DNA from: Bacteroidales bacterium
GTDB lineage: Bacteria; Bacteroidota; Bacteroidia; Bacteroidales; SMBSF77
Direction of reading: 5' to 3'
Assembly (NCBI GenBank): GCA_021106655.1
Contig: JAIOTT010000320.1
Coordinates: 1-5,721 of the forward strand
Length of the DNA stretch: 5,721 nucleotides
Part shown: positions 1 through 4,877 of the stretch, piece after piece
Position numbering within the stretch: the stretch's first letter is position 1
How the letters are laid out: each line of letters starts with the position of its first letter
Program-made: the position numbers and the translations under genes
Notes under the pieces: generated by a model
The model's database searches: none
What the model was told of the DNA's origin: nothing
What the model saw: only the letters and a program-made list of their open reading frames with translations

Positions 1-2
1 TA

Positions 3-89
3 CCTTTTGAGGTTATAAGTTTGATCGGAATATTAATAATCTGGACTAAAATTCGGTCTGTGGTTAAAAAGGAGGATGAATCATCCTAA
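3..89 (+). CDS. 3' end of an unidentified membrane protein (partial)
   Basis: Frame 3 is open from the left edge to a TAA stop at 87-89 and gives 28 residues. They start PFEVISLIGILIIWTKIR and end in a charged tail, VVKKEDESS. A hydrophobic stretch followed by a basic then acidic hydrophilic tail is what the last transmembrane helix and cytoplasmic C-terminus of an inner-membrane protein look like. The other two forward frames hit stops within the first 20 bases. The piece is too short to name a family. It could be a chance open frame, but its composition is more protein-like than the repeats that follow. The gene's start lies outside the window. Confidence 0.5.
   Translation, partial: PFEVISLIGILIIWTKIRSVVKKEDESS
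73..87. repeat. Perfect 15-bp palindrome across a gene end
   Basis: AGGATGA, a single A, then TCATCCT form a perfect inverted repeat. It covers the last codons and the first base of the stop codon of the partial gene. As RNA it could fold as a 5-bp stem with a 5-base loop. No T-tract follows, so it is not a standard intrinsic terminator. It may be a weak 3'-end structure, a protein-binding site, or chance. Confidence 0.45.
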
Positions 90-156
90 CTAAAACCAGT
101 GGCTAATCGAGTAGGCTACCAATGATCACTTAGAAAAAAAACAGAGGAAACAGACA

Positions 157-210
157 AAGTAATAATTATACAATTATACAATTATACAAAGATACAATGG
201 TACAATGGAA
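157..210 (+). repeat. Direct repeat copy A, upstream of the Bro-N gene
   Basis: This segment matches 1106-1151. Both copies begin with AAGTAATAATTAT (157-169 and 1106-1118) and share an exact 32-base block, here at 179-210, containing AAGATACAATGGTACAATGG. Copy A has one extra 8-base ACAATTAT unit. A further shared word, TGGAATGATGG, follows at 222-232 and 1163-1173. The copies are direct and about 950 bases apart, with the Bro-N gene between them. Confidence 0.85.
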
Positions 211-337
211 GAATGGAATGGTGGAATGATGGAATACCGATGAAATATGATAATTTGAAAATTTGAAAAAGATAGACATGAGATTGTGAGATAAAAGCTT
301 ATTGAGTGTTGATTGACATGAGATATGAGTTTTTTTA

Positions 338-362
338 TACTTGATACTTGATACGCAATACT
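338..362 (+). repeat. Left arm of an imperfect inverted repeat
   Basis: The 25 bases contain two TACTTGA words followed by TACGCAATACT. The reverse complement of 1413-1437 matches at 22 of 25 positions; the mismatches are at arm positions 5, 6 and 18. The pair encloses the Bro-N gene and much of the following spacer. The arm is itself internally repetitive, so it may be part of a widespread intergenic word family and not the terminus of one element. Confidence 0.6.
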
Positions 363-394
363 CGATACTAAAGAAATGTGATAATCTAAATGAA

Positions 395-1111
395 ATGAAT
401 AAAGAAAATTCAATAAAACTGTTTAACGACAGGCAAGTTAGGGTTCATTGGGATGATAAACAGGAGGTATGGTATTTTTCTATTGTTGATGTTATAGCAA
501 TATTAACTGAACAAAAAGATTTCCAAGGAGCAAGAAATTATTGGAAAGTGTTAAAACACAGACTTTCAAAAGAAGGAAACGAAACGGTTACAAATTGTAA
601 CCGTTTGAAACTTGTAGCTAGTGATGGTAAAATGCGATTTACAGATGTGGCTGACACAGAGCAGATACTACGACTGATTCAGTCAATCCCATCTCCTAAA
701 GCAGAACCTTTTAAAATGTGGTTAGCGAAAGTTGGTTATGAACGAATTGAAGAAACAGAGAATCCTGAATTATCCTTTGATAGAGCAATGGAGACTTATC
801 TTAAAAAAGGCTATTCGAAAAACTGGATAAACCAAAGACTTAAAAGCATCGAAGTTCGTAAAGATTTAACTGATGAATGGGATTTGCGAGGAGTTAAGAA
901 GGGATTGGAATATGCAATTTTAACAGATGAAATAACAAAAGCATGGTCAGGTTTTTCTAATAAAGATTATAAAAAATTTAAAGATCTTAAAAAAGAAAAC
1001 CTTCGAGACCATATGAGTAATCTGGAATTAGTTCTTAATATGCTTGCAGAAGCATCAACAACAGAAATATCTAAAGAAAAGAAACAAAAAGATATTAAAA
1101 AGGGTAAGTAA
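395..1111 (+). CDS. Bro-N domain (prophage antirepressor-like) protein
   Basis: The 238-residue protein starts MNKENSIKLF. It has a Bro-N domain at about residues 5-110, with the motifs VWYFSIVDVIAILTE (25-39), a GNETVTNC loop (61-68), DGKMRFTDVADTEQILRLIQ (77-96) and IPSPKAEPFKMWLAKVG (98-114). The C-terminal part has a conserved-looking KGYSKNWINQRLKSIEVRK (138-156) and ENLRDHMSNLELVLNML (201-217), and ends in a lysine-rich tail. Bro-N proteins are DNA-binding factors of phages, insect viruses and bacterial chromosomes; the cellular role of this bacterial type is not known. The reading frame also allows a TTG start at 341, but those 18 codons lie in the repeat words, so ATG at 395 is preferred; there is no clear Shine-Dalgarno. 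From memory, relatives are usually longer and continue with an alanine- and lysine-rich tail, so this copy may be shortened at the point where the downstream repeat begins. The gene stands alone between repeat spacers, which suggests an acquired single-gene cassette. Confidence 0.85.
   Translation: MNKENSIKLFNDRQVRVHWDDKQEVWYFSIVDVIAILTEQKDFQGARNYWKVLKHRLSKEGNETVTNCNRLKLVASDGKMRFTDVADTEQILRLIQSIPSPKAEPFKMWLAKVGYERIEETENPELSFDRAMETYLKKGYSKNWINQRLKSIEVRKDLTDEWDLRGVKKGLEYAILTDEITKAWSGFSNKDYKKFKDLKKENLRDHMSNLELVLNMLAEASTTEISKEKKQKDIKKGK
582..606. repeat. Perfect palindrome inside the Bro-N coding region
   Basis: AAACGGTTACAA, one A, then TTGTAACCGTTT form a perfect 12+1+12 inverted repeat. It encodes residues 63-71 (ETVTNCNRL) of the Bro-N domain. 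It could form a strong hairpin in the mRNA, or be a two-fold symmetric binding site for a dimeric DNA-binding protein, possibly the Bro-N protein itself. The role is inferred; the symmetry is seen directly. Confidence 0.85.
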
Positions 1112-1151
1112 TAATTATTCAATTATACAAAGATACAATGGTACAATGGAA
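1106..1151 (+). repeat. Direct repeat copy B, starting at the Bro-N stop codon
   Basis: This is the partner of 157-210. The repeat starts with the last lysine codon and stop codon region of the Bro-N gene (AAGTAATAATTAT at 1106-1118) and runs through the exact 32-base shared block at 1120-1151. It lacks one 8-base ACAATTAT unit present in copy A and has one base changed at 1119. Confidence 0.85.
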
Positions 1152-1225
1152 AAATGAAATATTGGAATGATGGTAATGTGTTAATTTGCTAATATGCTAA
1201 TGCGACAATTATTTAAAGATATATT

Positions 1226-1259
1226 TAACATTTGACATCCTACATCTAACATTTGACAT
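1226..1259 (+). repeat. 13-bp direct repeat, period 21
   Basis: TAACATTTGACAT occurs at 1226-1238 and again, unchanged, at 1247-1259. The eight bases between them (CCTACATC) resemble the repeat word. It belongs to the same class of short intergenic reiterations as the rest of the spacer. Confidence 0.75.
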
Positions 1260-1266
1260 AAAAAAA

Positions 1267-1298
1267 ATTGCTAAATTGTTACATTGTTTTTAAGTTTG
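1267..1298 (+). promoter_or_regulatory. Possible Bacteroidota-type promoter
   Basis: TAAGTTTG at 1291-1298 fits the Bacteroides -7 consensus TAnnTTTG. ATTG at 1267-1270 lies 20 bases upstream, near the expected place of the -33 TTTG box. If used, transcription would start near 1305 and give the binding-protein gene a leader of about 170 bases. The site lies among repeat words rich in TTG, so a chance match is likely enough to keep confidence low. Confidence 0.2.
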
Positions 1299-1340
1299 CT
1301 TAAGTCGCCTCTTCGCTTAAATCGCTCAAGTCTTTTTCGA

Positions 1341-1358
1341 CTTCTGGCTTCTGGCTTC
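1341..1358 (+). repeat. Short tandem repeat, CTTCTGG unit
   Basis: CTTCTGG occurs twice back to back, followed by a partial third unit (CTTC). It is preceded by CTTTTTCGA and followed by AAGCTTTCGGCT, which look like decayed versions of the same word. It is part of the intergenic word-repeat spacer. Confidence 0.65.
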
Positions 1359-1412
1359 AAGCTTTCGGCTAATTATGTGTTTAAAGATTTTTATGTAAAT
1401 TTATCACGAATT

Positions 1413-1437
1413 AGTATTGAGTATCAAGTATTGAGTA
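1413..1437 (-). repeat. Right arm of an imperfect inverted repeat
   Basis: The reverse complement of these 25 bases matches 338-362 at 22 of 25 positions. Within the arm the word AGTATTGAGTA is read, then ATCA, then AGTATTGAGTA again from 1427, so it is internally repetitive like its partner. Confidence 0.6.
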
Positions 1438-1440
1438 AAT

Positions 1441-1475
1441 ATAATCCGTAATTCATAATCCGTAATTTGTAATTT
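1441..1475 (+). repeat. Tandem words in the leader of the binding-protein gene
   Basis: ATAATCCGTAATT occurs at 1441-1453 and again at 1455-1467 (period 14), followed by a shortened TGTAATT copy. The block ends two bases before the ATG at 1478 and takes the place where a Shine-Dalgarno sequence would be, so none is present. Translation start here presumably depends on an unstructured AT-rich leader. Confidence 0.7.
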
Positions 1476-1477
1476 TC

Positions 1478-3487
1478 ATGAAATCAAACATAAAACCACT
1501 CTTCAAAGGCCTCGGCTTGATAGCAATAATAGCCGCTCTTCTACTTTATTCCGACCTTAATAACAGGAATAAAGGAAAAGACAGGAAAGTTATATTCATG
1601 GAAGAAGATAGCTATGAAATAAAAGCTGAACCGGGAAAAACTTATAAAGTCGGCCTGGTTTATTTTGCTCCCGAAGAGGCGCATGATAATTTACTTAGAG
1701 GTTTGTTTGAAGGATTAAGTGAACATGGCTTTGTAAAAGACAGTAACCTTAATGTAATTTTTTCTCATGCAAATGCTGAGATCATTAATATTCCTACAAT
1801 CCTGCAAAATCTGGATAATTCTGATGTTGACCTTATTATCACCACTTCTACACCATGTTTAACAGCAGCTGGTCATATTATTAAAAACAAACCTATTGTT
1901 TTTACTTACGTCAGCGATCCTATTGCAGCCGGAATAGGAAAAAGCTTTGAAGACCATCTTCCGAATTTAACAGGAATAGGCTCTTTCCCCCCTGTTGAAA
2001 AAACAATCGAGTTTATTAAAATCGCATTTCCTGATGTAAAAACTATAGGGACGATATATAACTCTTCTGAAGCAAATTCAAGAAAGGTAGCTGAAGTTGC
2101 GCGTGAAATATGCAAAGATCATAATCTGGGTCTTGAAGAAATGACTATCACAAATTCTAATGAAGCCTTTCAGGCCACCCAGGCAATAATATCAAGAGAT
2201 ATTCAGGTTTTATGGGTCTCAGAAGATAATACTGCTATTCAATCAATTGACGGAATAATAAAAATTACCCAAAAAGCAAAGATGCCTCTAGTGCTGAACA
2301 CTATTTCATGCCTGGATCATGGAGCATTTGCAGCTATCGGTTTAGGATGGTACTTCACAGGTTATAAAACCGCACCCCTTGTTGCAAGAGTTCTATTGGG
2401 AGAAAATCCCTCAAATATTCCAATACAAAATGTTGGTATTGAAAGTGGCAGCATAAATATGGATATTGCAAAAAAACTTGGAATTGATATAACAAAAAAG
2501 ATGAGTGATTTTATGGCAGGAAGCCAGCAGAAGATCACCTTTGCAAAAAAGATGAATTTTGCCCTTGTCCAATATGTTGATGCACCATTATCTGAAGAAA
2601 GTATGGATGGATTTCTTGATGGACTTTTTGAACATGGCCTGGAAAGAGATGTCGATTTTGATTTCATGGTATATAATGCCCAGGGCGACATAGGAACATT
2701 GAATAGCATTGTTGATGCTGTTAAATCAATGAATTATGATCTGATATTTCTGACCTCTACTCCTACTTTTCAGGCAATAATAAAAAAAGTCAAAGATGTA
2801 AATATTGTATTTACTACAGTTGGTGATCCTGTGGATGCAGGAGGCGGAACATCATTTGAAGAACATCTTCCTAACATAACAGGCATTTCAACTTTAAGTG
2901 ATTTTGAAGGAATGATGCTTCTTCTTAAAAAGATTATTCCCGATATAAAAAAAATTGGCACCTTATATACTCCGGGTGAAGCAAATTCCGTGCTGTACCA
3001 CAAACACCTTACAAAAGCGGCTGCCAGGCATGGATTAATACTTGAATCTATGCCGGTTTTTTCAACGATTGAAGTTCAGGATGCCACCTCAGCCTTAATA
3101 AGCAAGGAAATTGATGCTTTCTGCCAGCTGGCTGACAACCTGATTTCATCTACTTATACAAGAATAATTACAATTGCTAGAAAAGAGAGAATTCCTTATT
3201 TTTCTTTTGCTACTAACCAGGTTGAAGATGGTGGTCTGGCTGCAGTAGGCCGTGATTATTATGAAGGTGGAAAAGATGCAGTGAGACTGGCTGTCAGGAT
3301 ATTTAAGGGTGAGAAACCTGCTGACATCCCTTTCGAATATATTAGTAAAACAAATATTAGCATAAACCTGGATGTTGCAGATTTTTATGATATTACAATA
3401 CCTGACAGCATATTAAATATAGCAGATTTTATTATACATACTAAAGATGAACGACAAATTAGAAATAAAAAAAGAATTCAGGGATAA
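1478..3487 (+). CDS. Membrane-anchored double ABC substrate-binding protein
   Basis: The 669-residue protein belongs to the ABC_sub_bind/COG2984 (TrpX-like) family, but contains the binding domain twice. Residues 10-25 form a hydrophobic helix after a lysine-bearing N-terminus. No lipobox cysteine or clear signal-peptidase site follows, so an uncleaved anchor with both domains outside the cytoplasmic membrane is likely. Domain 1 spans about 55-343 and domain 2 about 358-650, offset by 303 residues. Matching motifs are SDPIAAGIGKSFEDHLPN with GDPVDAGGGTSFEEHLPN, IGTIYNSSEANS with IGTLYTPGEANS, and a LFEGLSEHG-type helix in both. Usual members have one domain of about 300-330 residues. The ligand cannot be read from the sequence; known relatives bind tryptophan or other amino acids. 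The ATG at 1478 is chosen because it directly precedes the anchor. The last 41 bases overlap the STAS gene, and a COG4120 permease follows, so this is the capture or sensing component of that transporter. Confidence 0.9.
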   Translation: MKSNIKPLFKGLGLIAIIAALLLYSDLNNRNKGKDRKVIFMEEDSYEIKAEPGKTYKVGLVYFAPEEAHDNLLRGLFEGLSEHGFVKDSNLNVIFSHANAEIINIPTILQNLDNSDVDLIITTSTPCLTAAGHIIKNKPIVFTYVSDPIAAGIGKSFEDHLPNLTGIGSFPPVEKTIEFIKIAFPDVKTIGTIYNSSEANSRKVAEVAREICKDHNLGLEEMTITNSNEAFQATQAIISRDIQVLWVSEDNTAIQSIDGIIKITQKAKMPLVLNTISCLDHGAFAAIGLGWYFTGYKTAPLVARVLLGENPSNIPIQNVGIESGSINMDIAKKLGIDITKKMSDFMAGSQQKITFAKKMNFALVQYVDAPLSEESMDGFLDGLFEHGLERDVDFDFMVYNAQGDIGTLNSIVDAVKSMNYDLIFLTSTPTFQAIIKKVKDVNIVFTTVGDPVDAGGGTSFEEHLPNITGISTLSDFEGMMLLLKKIIPDIKKIGTLYTPGEANSVLYHKHLTKAAARHGLILESMPVFSTIEVQDATSALISKEIDAFCQLADNLISSTYTRIITIARKERIPYFSFATNQVEDGGLAAVGRDYYEGGKDAVRLAVRIFKGEKPADIPFEYISKTNISINLDVADFYDITIPDSILNIADFIIHTKDERQIRNKKRIQG

Positions 3488-4700
3488 TATTCTGGAACTT
3501 CAGCTAAAGGGACGGCTGGATGCATATAGCTCAGTATTGCTCAGCGAGAAAATAGAAGTAGAGATACGTTCCGGGCATTATGATATATCACTAAATCTTA
3601 AAGAGATCAATTATATAAGCTCAGCCGGGATCAGGATCCTTGTAAAATATTATAAACAGTTAAAAACAGTTAGTGGTCAGTTAACTATATCAAGTATTTC
3701 GGATGAGGCAAAATCGGTTCTTGAAATGGTTGGACTCCATGATTTACTTAGTAATGAGGTATCTGTTCATGAAGATGAAGAAACTGATGAAGAAAGTTTG
3801 TCGAAAAGCGGAATGCTCTATACAAGATATATTCTTCAGGAGGGATCAAAACTAAAATGTCGCTTTCATGGTAACCCGGGAAAGGTACACAGCTCTGACT
3901 TCACAGATAAAGAACTTAGAAAAGAGAAATTCTCAGAGAATAAATATGGTATTGGTTTCGGGGCTTTTGGCCACGACTTTGAAGATTGCAGCAAGCGCTT
4001 TGGAGAATTTATCGGTATTGGTGATTCATTGGCATATCTTCCAAGTGACGGATCCAATACTCCTGATTATACACTTAAAACAGGCAAATTAATACCTGAG
4101 ATCAATATGCTTTATGGGATTATTTTTGAAGGAATGTTTTCCGAACTATTTCATTTTAAGCCTGATTCAGAAAGCGGAAGCATATCCTTCAGTAATTTAA
4201 TAAATGACATTAGTAGTTTCTCAAATTTCGATACTGCCGGCTATGTAATGATATCAGAAACATCAGGAATAATCGGAGCCTCATTTGTAAAACCTCCCAC
4301 AAAACTAGAGCCAGGGTACTCACCATTCAGATTTCCTGATATCAGGGATTATATGAACTTTACTACTGAACCGGAATTCAACAATATGCTTACTGTTACA
4401 GTTGGAATTTCAGTAAAAGACCCACCTGATGAGTATAAGAACATACTACGTCCATTATCCGAGAAACTAAAAATCTGGGGACACTTTCATACAGCAGTTT
4501 TCTATTTTCATCCAATAGGCAAAAAACAAGTAAATCTTAACGAAACCATATTTTCACTTTTTGAAACGGATAAGATACAACAAGTATTACATCTTATTAA
4601 TGACGAAAGACACATAACAGGTATTGGAGAAAGTGAGTTTGTGCATGGCCGGTGTTGGGTTGGGCCACTGGATGCCGAAATAATAAGAGTCTGTCCATAA
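3447..4700 (+). CDS. STAS-domain protein with unrecognised C-terminal domain
   Basis: This is a 417-residue, apparently cytoplasmic protein; no signal or membrane segment is seen. Residues 4-102 form a STAS domain of the anti-sigma-factor-antagonist type: LELQLKGRLDAYSS at 16-29, the characteristic NYISSAGIRILVKYYK at 55-70 with Ser58/Ser59 where the phosphorylated serine of SpoIIAA/RsbV lies, and VLEMVGLHDLL at 91-101. An acidic linker (about 107-118, HEDEETDEESLS) leads to about 300 residues I do not recognise. These include a glycine-rich YGIGFGAFGHDFED at 167-180, RFGEFIGIGD at 184-193, and histidine- and aromatic-rich GHFHTAVFYFHP at 345-356, ending GRCWVGPLDAE. ATG 3447 is favoured because the STAS first strand begins at once; it lies 41 bases inside the preceding gene with no strong Shine-Dalgarno, pointing to translational coupling. 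STAS domains bind kinases or transporter partners and switch on serine phosphorylation. Here the protein may control the ABC transporter or report its state; that is inference. Confidence 0.85.
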   Translation: MNDKLEIKKEFRDNILELQLKGRLDAYSSVLLSEKIEVEIRSGHYDISLNLKEINYISSAGIRILVKYYKQLKTVSGQLTISSISDEAKSVLEMVGLHDLLSNEVSVHEDEETDEESLSKSGMLYTRYILQEGSKLKCRFHGNPGKVHSSDFTDKELRKEKFSENKYGIGFGAFGHDFEDCSKRFGEFIGIGDSLAYLPSDGSNTPDYTLKTGKLIPEINMLYGIIFEGMFSELFHFKPDSESGSISFSNLINDISSFSNFDTAGYVMISETSGIIGASFVKPPTKLEPGYSPFRFPDIRDYMNFTTEPEFNNMLTVTVGISVKDPPDEYKNILRPLSEKLKIWGHFHTAVFYFHPIGKKQVNLNETIFSLFETDKIQQVLHLINDERHITGIGESEFVHGRCWVGPLDAEIIRVCP

Positions 4701-4749
4701 AGTACAAATTATTAATAAAAAGCAAAAGGCATAAAGCATAGAGTAAAGA

Positions 4750-4819
4750 GCATGGAGAAAGTTTACAATTTACTAATAAATAAGATGTTACGCCAAGCCC
4801 TATGCTCCATGTTCCATGC
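4750..4819. repeat. Inverted word repeats that could pair as a long stem
   Basis: CATGGAG at 4751-4757 is complementary to CTCCATG at 4805-4811. The overlapping GCATGGA at 4750-4756 is complementary to TCCATGC at 4813-4819, so the left word has two alternative partners. The loop is about 50 bases of AT-rich sequence. This may be an mRNA structure separating the STAS and permease messages, or only two copies of an intergenic word in opposite orientation. Confidence 0.4.
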
Positions 4820-4865
4820 AAGTATTGAAATACATGATATTATAGACAATTACTAAATAATATAC

Positions 4866-4871
4866 AGGAGG
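4866..4871 (+). promoter_or_regulatory. Strong Shine-Dalgarno of the permease gene
   Basis: AGGAGG lies six bases before the ATG at 4878. It fixes the permease start and is the only strong ribosome binding site among the three transport genes; the other two have none or a weak one. Confidence 0.85.
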
Positions 4872-4877
4872 AATAAT

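Larger units (their letters stand above)
90..394. other. Non-coding spacer of degenerate word repeats
   Basis: There is no convincing gene here on either strand; the minus-strand open frame across 174-413 is a by-product of the repeats. The first 65 bases are ordinary AT-rich sequence. From 157 the spacer becomes a chain of short words that repeat and drift: ACAATTAT units, then TACAATGG, then GGAATGATGG variants to about 235. AATTTGAA occurs twice back to back at 252-267, GACATGAGAT at 275-284 and again at 315-324, and GATACTTGATAC-type words run from 338. No recognisable promoter or terminator stands out. Confidence 0.7.
1112..1477. other. Non-coding spacer of mixed word repeats
   Basis: No credible gene is seen on either strand in these 366 bases. 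The spacer is a patchwork of unlike repeat words in succession: TACAATGG words to about 1173, TGCTAATATGCTAATGCG-type words at 1188-1205, a 13-base direct repeat at 1226-1259, ATTG words at 1267-1287, AAGTCGC/AAATCGC words at 1302-1330, CTTCTGG repeats at 1341-1358, a TATTGAGTATCAAG block at 1413-1437 and a CCGTAATT block at 1441-1475. The last block runs to two bases before the next start codon. The promoter of the downstream binding-protein gene must lie in or before it. Confidence 0.75.
4701..4877. other. Spacer between STAS and permease genes
   Basis: The 177 bases hold no credible gene. They contain drifting GCATA/GCATGGAG words at 4729-4757 and a reverse-oriented counterpart, TATGCTCCATGTTCCATGC, at 4801-4819. 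No T-tract terminator is seen and no clear promoter, so the permease may be read through from the upstream genes despite the gap. It carries its own strong ribosome binding site. Confidence 0.65.

Noticed and set aside
76..93. Tiny frame MNHPN after AAGGAGG at 69-75
   Set aside because: The purine run touches the ATG with no spacing, the product is five residues, and the bases are better read as the end of the partial membrane-protein gene.
157..235. CRISPR-like array
   Set aside because: The units are 8-10 bases, drift in sequence and have no spacers of even length.
341..394. TTG start extending the Bro-N protein by 18 residues
   Set aside because: The added codons are made of the TTGATAC repeat words and precede the conserved N-terminal pattern; ATG at 395 gives the expected Bro-N beginning.
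174..413. Minus-strand open frame of 79 codons
   Set aside because: It lies across the repeat words and the 5' end of the Bro-N gene, is compositionally odd (Ser/Ile/Tyr-rich) and has no recognisable domain.
1302..1343. AAGTCG and CGACTT as a terminator stem
   Set aside because: The 6-base arms are 30 bases apart among repeat words with no T-tract after the right arm, so they do not make a credible terminator.
3868..4092. Plus-strand 74-codon frame inside the STAS gene
   Set aside because: It is a shadow frame within the well-supported 417-residue reading frame, with no start signal or domain.
4825..4846. TTGAAA and TATAGA as a sigma-70 promoter for the permease
   Set aside because: The boxes are only about 10 bases apart, too close for a -35/-10 pair, and a Bacteroidota promoter would have a different consensus.
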